A stretch of DNA of 55,078 bases from an uncultured Eubacteriales bacterium (GCA_900542565.1 UQOC01000011.1:1-55078), one strand, 5' to 3'; shown: positions 1 through 7,870, numbered from the stretch's first letter. Notes: generated by a model from the sequence alone, not told the origin. Translations and numbers: made by a program.

Positions 1-463
1 TATACCATAAGCATTGCAGAGTTTCAAGATCAACAGCCTGGATACATCCGTTGCCCACCTGTACAAAGAGCTTGCCATCGGCATATGTCAGAGGGTTCAT
101 GGCATATCCCACATTGCCGATCATCTCATCGCTCCGTCTGAGTTCCTCTCCCGTCTCTCTGTCCAGCTCAAGGATCTGATTTCCGACTCCTATGTAGAGC
201 TTTCCGTTCAAGATGAGCGGAGGCGTAGGTGCAGCCGACCATCCTGTGCCGTATTTCACACCCCACTTGAGAGCTGTTTCTTCGGCTGTCACCGGGGTGG
301 CGCTGTCTGTTTTACCGTTGTTTTCCGGATTATTGCGGAAATTATACCACTCTGCATCAACGCCGTAGCTGTCTGTATCTGCAAAAGCGCTGGCAGGCAT
401 TGCAGTCAGCGTCAGGATCAGGATCAAGGTCAGATACAGATACCGTCTTAATTTTTGTTTCAT
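1..463 (-). CDS. PQQ-type beta-propeller repeat protein, secreted (3' end outside window)
   Basis: The reading frame opens with an ATG at 463-461 behind an AGGAGA ribosome site and runs off the left edge, so only about 154 N-terminal residues are visible. The first ~27 residues are a signal peptide (basic start, leucine-rich core, ASAFA cut site). The mature part begins with a WYNFRNNPENNG-like stretch and then blades of the form LNGKLYIGVGNQILELD and DGKLFVQVGNGCIQAVD, typical of PQQ/WD-like beta-propellers, which usually act as binding or scaffold proteins outside the membrane. It follows the DUF4430 gene by 99 bases on the same strand, so it is probably the last visible gene of the cobalamin-riboswitch operon. 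Its ligand is unknown. An overlapping plus-strand frame in this stretch is a shadow. Confidence 0.8.
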   Translation of the reverse strand, partial: MKQKLRRYLYLTLILILTLTAMPASAFADTDSYGVDAEWYNFRNNPENNGKTDSATPVTAEETALKWGVKYGTGWSAAPTPPLILNGKLYIGVGNQILELDRETGEELRRSDEMIGNVGYAMNPLTYADGKLFVQVGNGCIQAVDLETLQCLWY

Positions 464-562
464 TGCTTATCTCCTTTCTAAAAAACTACATCCCTGAATG
501 TTATTTGTCATGGGCTGTTGTTTCTTATCACAATGATGTTCATCTGATTTTCCCTCCTTTCC

Positions 563-1780
563 TCATGTCTTCCAATCCCCGTTGAACCATGTCCCGTCAT
601 ATTCGTTCCCGTTGTTCAATGTGAAGAGTATCTCTATTTCCGAACCGTCTTCTGCCGGTATGGCGGAGAATCCGTCCGGAAAATATCCATTCAGCCTGTA
701 CACCCATCCTGACCAGTAATAGAAATCTTTCTCTCCAAGAGAATCTTTTTCATATCCAACCCAGGAAGCGTTTTCTTCTTCCAGCTTGTCCAGTATTGGT
801 CCGGGGATGACATGTCCGTCTGTCACACCTGTCTTGTATATGCGCTGCAGATAAAACCCGTAATCAAAAGTGCCGCTATAGGAATAAACTATCCCCGCCT
901 GCTTAAATGCCCTGTCGACCACATAAGGCAGGTTTTCCCCCTCATAGAAGACCACTGTTTCATCAAAAATGACTCCAAGGCTAAGTACATCGGCTCTGAG
1001 GGTCACTCTCATGGTCCCGCCTTCCTTTTGCTGCTGGTCTGAATTGACGATCACGGTATATGTCTTGGTCGCCGTATAGCCTTCATCATCGGTGGCCTGG
1101 ATGGTCACTTCATTCTGTCCGTCTCTCAGGCTCTGGGATGTCCTGTAACTTATGGTCCCGTTCTGATTGCCGGAACTGTATATCTTGCTGCCGTTGACCG
1201 TGACCGTAATATCGAAAGCTCCCAGCTGCACATTTTTATAACTTGTGGCCCTTACCGTAAAACTGAGAAAGTTTCCCTCCACTATTTGGCCTTCGGTAAG
1301 GCTGCATACGATAACTGGCAGTTTTGATATATCCTGATCTCCCCCAGTGTTTTCGCCATCTTCTCCTTCTCCTGCACCTGACCCACCTCCTGTTCCATTG
1401 CCGCCACCTTCATCTGCCGATCCGCTGCCCTGCCCGCCGCTATGATTTCCGCCCTGGTCTTCAGACAGATTGTTTTCATCTTGAGGTTCACTGTTATCCT
1501 GCGAATCTGTTCTGTCGGGCTGCTGCTGTATCTTTTCCTCGATGGCTTCCGCCCGTTGCTGTTCTTCTTCCAGATAGGCGTTTTCCTGCTCATAATTGAG
1601 ACTGTAGCCCTGTCCCGTCACTGGTATATATGAGCGGTTTCCGTTGATCCCGTCTATGGGATCCCGGCCGTGATCCTCTACCTGAGCGATCAGATAGCAG
1701 GCCGCAGCAGCAAATATGAGGACTACCGCCGCCAGTATGGCCGGCACTTTATATTTATGTATAAAAGCCCTGAAGTTCAT
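563..1780 (-). CDS. Membrane-anchored DUF4430 (transcobalamin C-terminal-like) protein
   Basis: 405 residues. An N-terminal hydrophobic segment (about residues 14-33) would anchor or export the protein. A charged, Q/E- then G/S-rich linker follows (about 60-150), then an Ig-like beta domain (about 155-245), then a DUF4430 domain (about 255-400) with the family's aromatic motif FYYWSGWVYRLNG. DUF4430 is the domain related to the C-terminal beta domain of intrinsic factor and transcobalamin, which closes over cobalamin. The gene overlaps the upstream alpha/alpha-toroid lipoprotein gene by 4 bases (ATGA), so the two are translationally coupled. Together they would supply both domains of a transcobalamin. 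That it binds B12 is an inference from family, partner gene and the riboswitch at 7292-7456. Confidence 0.85.
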   Translation of the reverse strand: MNFRAFIHKYKVPAILAAVVLIFAAAACYLIAQVEDHGRDPIDGINGNRSYIPVTGQGYSLNYEQENAYLEEEQQRAEAIEEKIQQQPDRTDSQDNSEPQDENNLSEDQGGNHSGGQGSGSADEGGGNGTGGGSGAGEGEDGENTGGDQDISKLPVIVCSLTEGQIVEGNFLSFTVRATSYKNVQLGAFDITVTVNGSKIYSSGNQNGTISYRTSQSLRDGQNEVTIQATDDEGYTATKTYTVIVNSDQQQKEGGTMRVTLRADVLSLGVIFDETVVFYEGENLPYVVDRAFKQAGIVYSYSGTFDYGFYLQRIYKTGVTDGHVIPGPILDKLEEENASWVGYEKDSLGEKDFYYWSGWVYRLNGYFPDGFSAIPAEDGSEIEILFTLNNGNEYDGTWFNGDWKT

Positions 1781-2706
1781 GATATTTTCCTCTCGTATAG
1801 AGTTCCGCCCTCTTTAAACAGTTTCATGCTGTCAAGGGCTATGAGAGCCTTTTCTGTGGCCATCTGATCAGCTTCTCCATCATCTTCAGCGTGTCTAAAG
1901 CCGCCGTCGCCGGACGAATATATCATCAGACTCTCGCCTAGAGATACGCCGTTTTTTATAAAGCGCTCGTCTGAAAATACATCCACTCCCGACTGGCTCA
2001 AAGCCATGATGGCCTCGGCCGTGGATTCGCAGTTTCCCATGGAGCCGTCATCGCCCTGCATGGTTGAAAGATATGATACGGCTCTGTCTATCATGTCAGC
2101 AGCTTCTTCCCTGTCGCCATAAAAAGATAGAGCCGCAAGTCCCATGGACACATAATCTGTCTGATGAGGGTTTTCTTTCTCTATATACTTTCCGGTCTCA
2201 TCTATCAGGTATGAAAGATATTCATCTTCATATCGGAGCGGTGTTCCCGACACATTAGCAGCTATGAGTGTATAAGCCACCGCATTGGCGCCCTGCCATG
2301 TGATCTCATCATATCGGTCAAAGTTTTGCGTCAGGTCATAACCTTCTACATCAGACGGATCCCTGTCTATGGCACACAATGCGAGCGTAACCCTGGCATA
2401 ATCGGTATAAAATGTATCGTGGATCACCCCTTCCGACGATTTTACGATGGCCCTTATGTTGTCGTAATATATGTCGAAATAGCTTTGGTCGGTTTCTGTT
2501 CCGCTTTCAGCGATACCGAGGACTGCCCATTCACCGCCCACAGAACCCATGACAGGTGATGAGACATTTTCTCGTATGTATGCGGCTGTTTTCTCTGCCT
2601 GTCCGTCAATACTGCTCTCCAGTGTCCTTTGGCTGCAGCCTGATAAAACCATGGCTACGGCCGCCAGAAATGCTGCGGCGAGCAGATATTTTACTGTTCT
2701 TCTCAT
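1777..2706 (-). CDS. Lipoprotein with prenyltransferase/squalene-cyclase-like alpha/alpha-toroid repeats (transcobalamin alpha-domain-like)
   Basis: 309 residues with a lipoprotein signal peptide: MRRTVKYLL, a hydrophobic core, then lipobox LSGC (Cys about residue 24). The body carries repeated helical pairs such as VSMGLAALSFYG, MQGDDGSMGNCESTAEAIMA and SSGDGGFRHAEDDGEADQMA, the pattern of prenyltransferase/squalene oxidase repeats that build alpha6/alpha6 toroids. The same fold forms the N-terminal domain of transcobalamin and intrinsic factor. No catalytic DxDD-type cyclase motif is evident, so a binding role is more likely than terpene cyclisation. The start is set by AGGAGAAGAGG just upstream. 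It overlaps the end of the transglutaminase-like gene by 101 bases and the DUF4430 gene by 4. Confidence 0.8.
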   Translation of the reverse strand: MRRTVKYLLAAAFLAAVAMVLSGCSQRTLESSIDGQAEKTAAYIRENVSSPVMGSVGGEWAVLGIAESGTETDQSYFDIYYDNIRAIVKSSEGVIHDTFYTDYARVTLALCAIDRDPSDVEGYDLTQNFDRYDEITWQGANAVAYTLIAANVSGTPLRYEDEYLSYLIDETGKYIEKENPHQTDYVSMGLAALSFYGDREEAADMIDRAVSYLSTMQGDDGSMGNCESTAEAIMALSQSGVDVFSDERFIKNGVSLGESLMIYSSGDGGFRHAEDDGEADQMATEKALIALDSMKLFKEGGTLYERKIS

Positions 2707-4777
2707 TTTTCCTCTTCTCCTTTTTCGCCTCTTTCATCAGTCCTGCCATTTCCGACCGATCATCTTCGGTCATCTGGCTGCGGCTGTAAGCGGCCTTGTT
2801 GCCCAGTTCCCTTGCCCTGTCGGTAACAGGCAGCTCATGGCTCTCCATATAAGAGAACATGGCACTGACAGCTGTTTTAGGCGGTTCATCAACAAACAGC
2901 CGCCGTCTCCTCACTGTGATCCTTATCCAGCCGGAAGCTTTTTTCCCTATCCACAGGAGAGCCGCCAGCAGGAGCAGGGCAAAGAATACATATATGAATA
3001 TCATGTAGCTGATGCCTGCATGGCTGTGGTCGTCTCCGCCCATTAACAGATCGCCGCCGCCGGAAGCTCCCTGACTTGCACCGTCAAAAGGCCTTATCAG
3101 AGTGTTGTTTGAAATCCCTGTGTTCATGTCCGCCTCTTCCATGACTCCCATGTATGGCGGGCTGACCTCTATTGGTACGAAACCTGTGCCGTCTATATAT
3201 ATCTCAGGCCAGGCATGTGCCCTTTCCAATGGGATTTCTGCGGCCTTGCCGCTTTCCATTCCCGCCGCATCCTGAGGCGTTATCAGATACCCCTCCACAT
3301 ATCGTGCGGGAATACCGTAATATCTGAACATCATTACGGCTGCCGTTGCAAACTGGACATCGTATCCCTTTTTCTCCTTGAGGAAGGTTTCAAGAGCTCC
3401 GTCGGCATCCACCGATACCTCTCCCAGATTTTCTGTATAGATAAAATCAGATTGCAGATAGTCCCTTATCCTGTTTATCGCTTCTTTGTAGTCGATGTGG
3501 CCTTTGGACTGATCCCCTGCCCCGTCTATATATTCGCTGAGCAGAGCCTTGTCGCTGTCGGAAATATAAGTGAAACTGCTGTATATATATTCGTTATAAT
3601 AGCTTTCTTCCTCCAGGTAATCATCAAGCTGCCCCGTTCTCCCGGCCATGGAAAAGACACCGGCCGCAATATCAGTCCACAGGGCTGTAGAATTTTGGCC
3701 TGCCGTGTAGCTGTAGGAGCTGAGCCGGGTACCTTTTATCGGAGTTACGAAGCTGCCGCCCCAGTCCTTGCCCCGGCTTATGGAGCTGCCCTTCACTTCG
3801 TATGGCAGATAGGCATATCTCCTGTCGGCATTTTTAATGTTTATCTCAACTAGGTTTTCTCCGGACATATCGGAACCATCGTCCCCTATGGTTCCTGTCA
3901 TGACTCCCGCCTGACCTAACTGCCCCAGAGGGTCAAAACCTCTCTGTCTGAGCCAGTACATCAGGTCGGTCCTGCTGTAATAGGAACTGGCTGAAAGGGT
4001 TTCCCAGCTGTCTCCCGTATATATATCGCCTACAAAACCTCTCAGATACATGGATCCCGGCTCTGTCATGGTCACTTCCATGGCTGTACCCTCTTTCCGG
4101 CTCCTTTGCCTCTGAGTCAGGTCTCCACTGAGAAGAGGATTCTGGCCGTAAAAACTGTCCGCCGCCAGCGCTTCGGCCAGCCGGCTTATCTGCCCCACCT
4201 TTCCGGTCTTTTCCGTCAGATCGCTCAGAGCAGGCAGGTTCCAAAGGCCGGCAGAGATCGCGAACACCAGTGCAAAAAAGACCATGTTTTTTCCAAAGCC
4301 TTCACAGCCCCTCGCCGTGTAGGCAAGGACCGGGACTACAGCTGCCAGCAGGAGGAATATATCCCTTTCGCCGGCGCTGAGCCCGAAGGCTCCGCATAAT
4401 AGGCCCATACAGACGGCGGGCGCAGCCGCAAGCCAAATGCGTTTTGACTTTAATATGAGATATTGTATCAATGCCGCCGTTACAAAGATCACAGGCAGAA
4501 AGAGAGCTCCGCTGCCGCTTGCTCCCTCAAACTTAGGCAGCAGCGTGTAGCCGGCGTTTCCAAGGGTTTCCGCTATGCGGTCCCAAATATATATGAGGCT
4601 GCCACCGAAGGTTCCGACATTTTCTCCGGACAGGTCAAAGGAAAGGTCGAACATGTCCTTTATCAAAACACACCAGCAGACTGCTCCAAAGGCCGCTATA
4701 ACTATCTCAGCCGCCGAAATATCCCGTCTATTTATTCTTCTGTATGGCGCAAATCTTAACTTTTCCATATTCTGCAA
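2606..4777 (-). CDS. Membrane transglutaminase-like (TgpA-type) protein, catalytic Cys apparently replaced
   Basis: 723 residues. The N-terminal ~200 residues hold about six membrane helices, then a large external region, a transglutaminase-like core (about 430-550) and a further membrane helix (about 600-620) before a basic cytoplasmic tail. The core has the family layout (FATAAVMMFRYYGIPARYVEGY, then HAWPEIY). The position where active members have Cys reads Asp: KKGYDVQFATAA, GAT codon at 3361-3359, Asp473. The histidine (His521) is kept. This suggests a non-hydrolytic role. MoxR, DUF58 and such transglutaminase-like genes commonly occur together, as here. It overlaps the DUF58 gene by 50 bases and the following lipoprotein gene by 101. 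Confidence 0.88.
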   Translation of the reverse strand: MQNMEKLRFAPYRRINRRDISAAEIVIAAFGAVCWCVLIKDMFDLSFDLSGENVGTFGGSLIYIWDRIAETLGNAGYTLLPKFEGASGSGALFLPVIFVTAALIQYLILKSKRIWLAAAPAVCMGLLCGAFGLSAGERDIFLLLAAVVPVLAYTARGCEGFGKNMVFFALVFAISAGLWNLPALSDLTEKTGKVGQISRLAEALAADSFYGQNPLLSGDLTQRQRSRKEGTAMEVTMTEPGSMYLRGFVGDIYTGDSWETLSASSYYSRTDLMYWLRQRGFDPLGQLGQAGVMTGTIGDDGSDMSGENLVEINIKNADRRYAYLPYEVKGSSISRGKDWGGSFVTPIKGTRLSSYSYTAGQNSTALWTDIAAGVFSMAGRTGQLDDYLEEESYYNEYIYSSFTYISDSDKALLSEYIDGAGDQSKGHIDYKEAINRIRDYLQSDFIYTENLGEVSVDADGALETFLKEKKGYDVQFATAAVMMFRYYGIPARYVEGYLITPQDAAGMESGKAAEIPLERAHAWPEIYIDGTGFVPIEVSPPYMGVMEEADMNTGISNNTLIRPFDGASQGASGGGDLLMGGDDHSHAGISYMIFIYVFFALLLLAALLWIGKKASGWIRITVRRRRLFVDEPPKTAVSAMFSYMESHELPVTDRARELGNKAAYSRSQMTEDDRSEMAGLMKEAKKEKRKNEKNSKISARRSISGGRSHGFIRLQPKDTGEQY

Positions 4778-5819
4778 GCGCTCCTGTGTCTTCTTCGGCC
4801 GTCTGGCTGTCTGTCACATACAGATATACTGCCGTGTCCTTATCAGCCCCATGCTGCAGATATCTTTCTGCGGCCGTCTGGCTGTCTTTTTGGTGAGGGC
4901 TGCTCAAAAGTCCCGGCATGGCCTGTAATATATCGTCTTCGCTGTTTATCTCATATTCCTCGAACTGCCCGGCCCGGCAGTCGTACCAGCCTATCTTGTG
5001 CTTTATCCCACGGCTGACGGCTGCCCTTGACAAGGCCTCAAATAATTCAGTGATCTTGTCCGCAGCTTCCGGATCCGACTGTTCCTCCGCGCTGCCCTTG
5101 TCTGCTATTATCATCAGTCTGTTTTCCACCGGCAGGCTCAGCTCTTTTACCACCAATTCCCCCGTCTTGCCGGACAGCTTCCAGTGTATGTATCTGGCAC
5201 TGTCTCCCGGTTCGTAAGCTCTGATACTGAAAGTTTCGCTCACATCGTCGCCTTTGCGGGACGATGAATACTTATAGCTTTCCATATCGTAGTGCTCGAT
5301 CTCTTCAATCTCAGGAAAGGTCTCCGCTCCGCGGGGAAAGACCAATATTTCTGCCCCTGCGCAGGCATCCATCTGTCTGCAAAAGATCCCAAGGCAGTCG
5401 GAGACCGTGATCTCTTTTATCCTTATTTCTATCTGCCCGCAATACGAGGAACAGAGGCCAAGCTTAACCCGGCATTTTCCGTTTTTAAAGGCGGAAAGTT
5501 CCGCTTTGGCCTCATGTTTCTGTCCCGTCAAGATGTTCTCAGCTTCAAGGCGGATACTGACGCACAGCAGGCGGGCGATCATACCTGTTTCTGCCTCTGC
5601 GGTCATCTCGATCTCGTCGCCTTTCCGGCACCGGCTGGACCCGGCTGTGATCTGCACCCTGAGATTTTTTCCCGACATGCTTACAGCCAGCGCACCCGCT
5701 GCTCCGTAAACAGCTGTACATATTATCAGGTACCCCATGAAATTGATATCGGTGAACAGGTACAAAGCGCTTTCTATGAGCAGGAGGGATATGTATGCTG
5801 CCTTTTTCTGTTTCCTCAT
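4728..5819 (-). CDS. DUF58 domain protein
   Basis: 363 residues. Two hydrophobic segments at the N-terminus (about 8-50) are followed by a beta-rich region and the DUF58 signature YEPGDSARYIHWKLSGKT (about 205-222), continuing into a VWA-like fold. DUF58 proteins partner MoxR AAA ATPases and are thought to assist folding, metal loading or maturation of envelope proteins, but the biochemistry is poorly defined. Its ATG overlaps the stop of moxR by 4 bases and its end overlaps the transglutaminase-like gene by 50 bases, so all three are tightly co-expressed. In this operon a plausible job is maturation of the surface proteins encoded downstream. That is inference. Confidence 0.9.
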   Translation of the reverse strand: MRKQKKAAYISLLLIESALYLFTDINFMGYLIICTAVYGAAGALAVSMSGKNLRVQITAGSSRCRKGDEIEMTAEAETGMIARLLCVSIRLEAENILTGQKHEAKAELSAFKNGKCRVKLGLCSSYCGQIEIRIKEITVSDCLGIFCRQMDACAGAEILVFPRGAETFPEIEEIEHYDMESYKYSSSRKGDDVSETFSIRAYEPGDSARYIHWKLSGKTGELVVKELSLPVENRLMIIADKGSAEEQSDPEAADKITELFEALSRAAVSRGIKHKIGWYDCRAGQFEEYEINSEDDILQAMPGLLSSPHQKDSQTAAERYLQHGADKDTAVYLYVTDSQTAEEDTGALAEYGKVKICAIQKNK

Positions 5820-6769
5820 ATCTGCTCTTCATTCTCCACATCAAGCTTAGGGGCTTTTATATCTTTTAATATCATCCGGCACAGTTTGTCTTCGTCTATA
5901 TCTGACATTTTGGCCTTAGGCATCAATATCAGCCTGTGCCTGCATACAGGGAGAAAGTTTTCCTTTACATCTTCAGGTATCACATAATCTCTGCCTGAGA
6001 CAAAGGCCGTCGCCTTGGCCATGGCGCACAGAGCCAGGGCCCCTCTCGGGCTCAGTCCCAGTTTCACATATTCGTTTTCTCTCGTGGCTTCCGCCAGCAT
6101 GGCAATGTATCTGTAGATCTTGTCATCCACATATATCTTTTTTGCCCTTTCTTTCATTTCCATCACTTCTTCCCTGGTAACCTTGAGTTCTATAGAATCC
6201 AGAGGGTCTGTCTGACCTCTGTCTCTGAGTATGTCCACCTGCGCGTCCAGATCGGGATAGCCCATGGACAGTTTGATCATAAACCTGTCAAGCTGGGCTT
6301 CCGGCAGCGTCTGAGTGCCTGCAGTGCCTATGGGGTTCTGGGTAGCCATCACGATAAAGGGCTGAGGCAATATATGCTCATGCCCGTCTACGGTGGCCTT
6401 TCCCTCCTGCATCACTTCCAGCAGAGCTGATTGGGTCTTGCTGGAAGTCCTGTTTATTTCGTCCGCAAGAAAGAAATTGCACATGACCGCACCCTCGCGG
6501 TATGTAAATTCATTTTTTTGCCCGTCATACATGGTAAAACCTACTATATCAGACGGGACCACATCGGGAGTGAACTGCAAGCGTCTGAAACTCATTCCCA
6601 TCACCTTACTGAAAGCCAGCGCCAAAGTGGTCTTGCCGACCCCCGGCATATCTTCCAGCAGGATATGTCCTCCGGCCAAAATAGCTGTCAGGACTTTTTC
6701 TACCACCTCGTCTTTACCTATGATCACTTTTCCTATCTCTGCGGTTATCTCTCTTATCCTAGTTTCCAT
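5816..6769 (-). CDS. MoxR family AAA+ ATPase
   Basis: 317 residues, normal for the family. Walker A is MPGVGKTT (about 41-48), Walker B is FLADEINRT (about 104-112), and the sensor region includes FIVMATQNPIGTAGTQTLPEAQLDRF. A C-terminal AAA lid follows (LGLSPRGALALCAMAKA). MoxR ATPases act as chaperone-like remodelling enzymes with DUF58/VWA partners. The gene is second in the riboswitch-led operon, 22 bases after the small HNH-repeat-like gene. Its stop overlaps the DUF58 start. An AGGAG-type site precedes the ATG. Confidence 0.93.
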   Translation of the reverse strand: METRIREITAEIGKVIIGKDEVVEKVLTAILAGGHILLEDMPGVGKTTLALAFSKVMGMSFRRLQFTPDVVPSDIVGFTMYDGQKNEFTYREGAVMCNFFLADEINRTSSKTQSALLEVMQEGKATVDGHEHILPQPFIVMATQNPIGTAGTQTLPEAQLDRFMIKLSMGYPDLDAQVDILRDRGQTDPLDSIELKVTREEVMEMKERAKKIYVDDKIYRYIAMLAEATRENEYVKLGLSPRGALALCAMAKATAFVSGRDYVIPEDVKENFLPVCRHRLILMPKAKMSDIDEDKLCRMILKDIKAPKLDVENEEQI

Positions 6770-6791
6770 GTACGCTTCTCCTTTTATCTGA

Positions 6792-7175
6792 TCATTTTAT
6801 ACTGTCGTCTTTGTTTACAGGCGGCCCGCCCTTTCCAGCGCTCCTGCTGATTCCGGCTCTTTCCATCACATAAGGCCAGCGTCTGAACCGTCTCTTTGCA
6901 TAATCCCTGAAAGGCCAGAAGACTTCTTTTCGTGCAGGCGAATGATTCAATTTGACTGCTATCTTTCTTATCACCGCGATCAGTTCCTCATCTTTAAAAG
7001 ACGAATAGACCTGATAACCTACCGGCGAATCCAGAGAAAAATTTCTCCATGTGACAGACTCCCTATCGTCCCGACACGCTTCGTTCGATTCTTTTTTCCC
7101 TGCGTTTTCAATAGTAATGTCCACCAATCTCTTCTTTAGAAATTCTGTTTCAGCCTCTGTGAGCTTCGACCTCAT
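6792..7175 (-). CDS. Small basic protein with an HNH-associated-repeat-like segment
   Basis: About 127 residues if translation starts at the ATG at 7175-7173, behind AAAGGGA. A longer frame would begin at 7241, but it would read through the terminator stem at 7202-7235, so the shorter start is preferred. The C-terminal half (DEELIAVIRKIAVKLNHSP ... FRRWPYVMERAGI) has the rhythm of the helical repeat often found beside homing HNH endonucleases: L..LA..LG..P, then F..W...L..AG. No HNH nuclease motif is present. It is first in the cobalamin operon and could be a DNA- or RNA-binding regulator. The function is not known. Confidence 0.6.
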   Translation of the reverse strand: MRSKLTEAETEFLKKRLVDITIENAGKKESNEACRDDRESVTWRNFSLDSPVGYQVYSSFKDEELIAVIRKIAVKLNHSPARKEVFWPFRDYAKRRFRRWPYVMERAGISRSAGKGGPPVNKDDSIK

Positions 7176-7201
7176 GTGCCAATCCCTTTCTGCGCATATA
7201 A

Positions 7202-7235
7202 AAAACGGCTGTGATGCCAACATCACAGCCGTTTT
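7202..7235 (-). terminator. Intrinsic terminator of the cobalamin riboswitch
   Basis: A perfect 15-base-pair stem (AAAACGGCTGTGATG at 7202-7216 with CATCACAGCCGTTTT at 7221-7235) has a 4-base loop and ends in a run of T on the minus strand. It lies between the B12 aptamer and the first gene, so it fits the role of expression platform: ligand-bound RNA ends here, free RNA reads through. Confidence 0.85.
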
Positions 7236-7291
7236 CTGCAACTAAAAAAACTATATGTTCCGATCCTCCGTCAAAACAATATATCCACCGA

Positions 7292-7456
7292 TCATATGCA
7301 GGTCTTCTGGCTCAGGGTCATCATCTTGTCTATCCTTCTCGGTTTCCCAATGGACAGCTTACGCTCAAAGACAAGACTCGCCATTTACAGCGGCGGGACC
7401 GCGCAGGATTCTAACCTGCTTCCCTCTTAGCCTCCCTTTACGAGAGGAACACATGA
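7292..7456 (-). ncRNA. Cobalamin (B12) riboswitch aptamer
   Basis: Read on the minus strand, the segment has the conserved landmarks of the class: the GGGAAGCAGGTTAGAATCC-type block at about 7424-7406, the GCGGTCCCGCCGCTGTAA core at about 7403-7386, and the B12 box GAGCCAGAAGACCTGC at 7313-7298. The ends can pair as P1 (TCATGTG at 7456-7450 with CATATGA at 7298-7292). A promoter lies just upstream and a strong terminator downstream. Known members repress B12 uptake and synthesis genes when adenosylcobalamin is plentiful. Here the controlled genes are the MoxR/DUF58/transglutaminase-like/transcobalamin-like set. Confidence 0.93.
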
Positions 7457-7478
7457 CCTTTATTCAATTCACATAATC

Positions 7479-7507
7479 AGCATATCTTCTTTTTACGGTT
7501 TTGTCAA
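7479..7507 (-). promoter_or_regulatory. Sigma-A promoter of the B12-riboswitch operon
   Basis: On the minus strand, TTGACA (7507-7502) and TATGCT (7484-7479) are separated by 17 bases. Transcription would start near 7472, just ahead of the aptamer. Confidence 0.85.
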
Positions 7508-7686
7508 GAGGAAAAAAACCGGTCAACGATATACCGGCCAACGATATACCGACCAAGTTTGTGGACAGGGCGGAAAGCGGGATGAGTGTATACGGTGCGG
7601 ACGGCGTAATGGGTACAGCCAATGCGGGAGGCATACGGCAAGTATCCGGACACTGCGGCTACACCCAATACGCACAATAATTGCCA
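7508..7686. other. Gene-free G-rich intergenic stretch
   Basis: I see no credible gene here. Both strands carry only short frames without ribosome sites. The plus strand is G-rich (GGGCGG, GCGGG, GTGCGGAC) and starts with a short direct repeat, CCGGCCAACGATATACC-like, near 7520-7548. It leads directly into dispersed element copy A. A similar G-rich flank precedes copy B. Confidence 0.4.
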
Positions 7687-7870
7687 CTTAGGGGGAGCGA
7701 CTACACCGAAAGGGTACATATTTTTCATTTTAGGGGGAAGAAAAATTAAAATATCCGGGGAATTTGACAATTAAAGTTGTCAAATTTCCCGGGTGTCTCT
7801 CTTTTTTGCAAAAATTTCTCCCCCTGATTCCATAAAAAATGCCTGTTCAGGTGTAGTCGCTCCCCCTGAA
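7687..7870 (-). repeat. Dispersed palindromic element, copy A
   Basis: Outer arms are TTAGGGGGAGCGACTACACC (7688-7707) and its near-perfect inverse (7850-7870). Inner blocks are TAGGGGGA (7731-7738) and TCCCCCTGA (7819-7827). The central dyad has arms AATTTGACAA (7761-7770) and TTGTCAAATT (7777-7786) with a 6-base loop, lengthened by CCGGG/CCCGG. Outer and inner G5A edges are 42 bases apart on both sides and the inner edges are 81 apart. The dyad is 35.5 bases from the left inner edge and 45.5 from the right, the mirror image of copies B and C, so this copy is inverted. I see no open reading frame worth calling. I do not recognise the family. Confidence 0.75.

Noticed and set aside
14..451. 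A plus-strand open frame of 145 codons at the left edge
   Set aside because: The minus strand encodes a signal peptide and beta-propeller blades over the same bases, with a good ribosome site. The plus frame is a shadow.
1777..2706. Terpene cyclase/prenyltransferase enzyme
   Set aside because: The protein is an exported lipoprotein without a visible catalytic DxDD or metal triad, and sits beside DUF4430 under a B12 riboswitch, so a binding role fits better.
7176..7241. Upstream start for the small HNH-repeat-like gene
   Set aside because: It would place the first codons within the riboswitch terminator stem. The ATG at 7175 has its own ribosome site.
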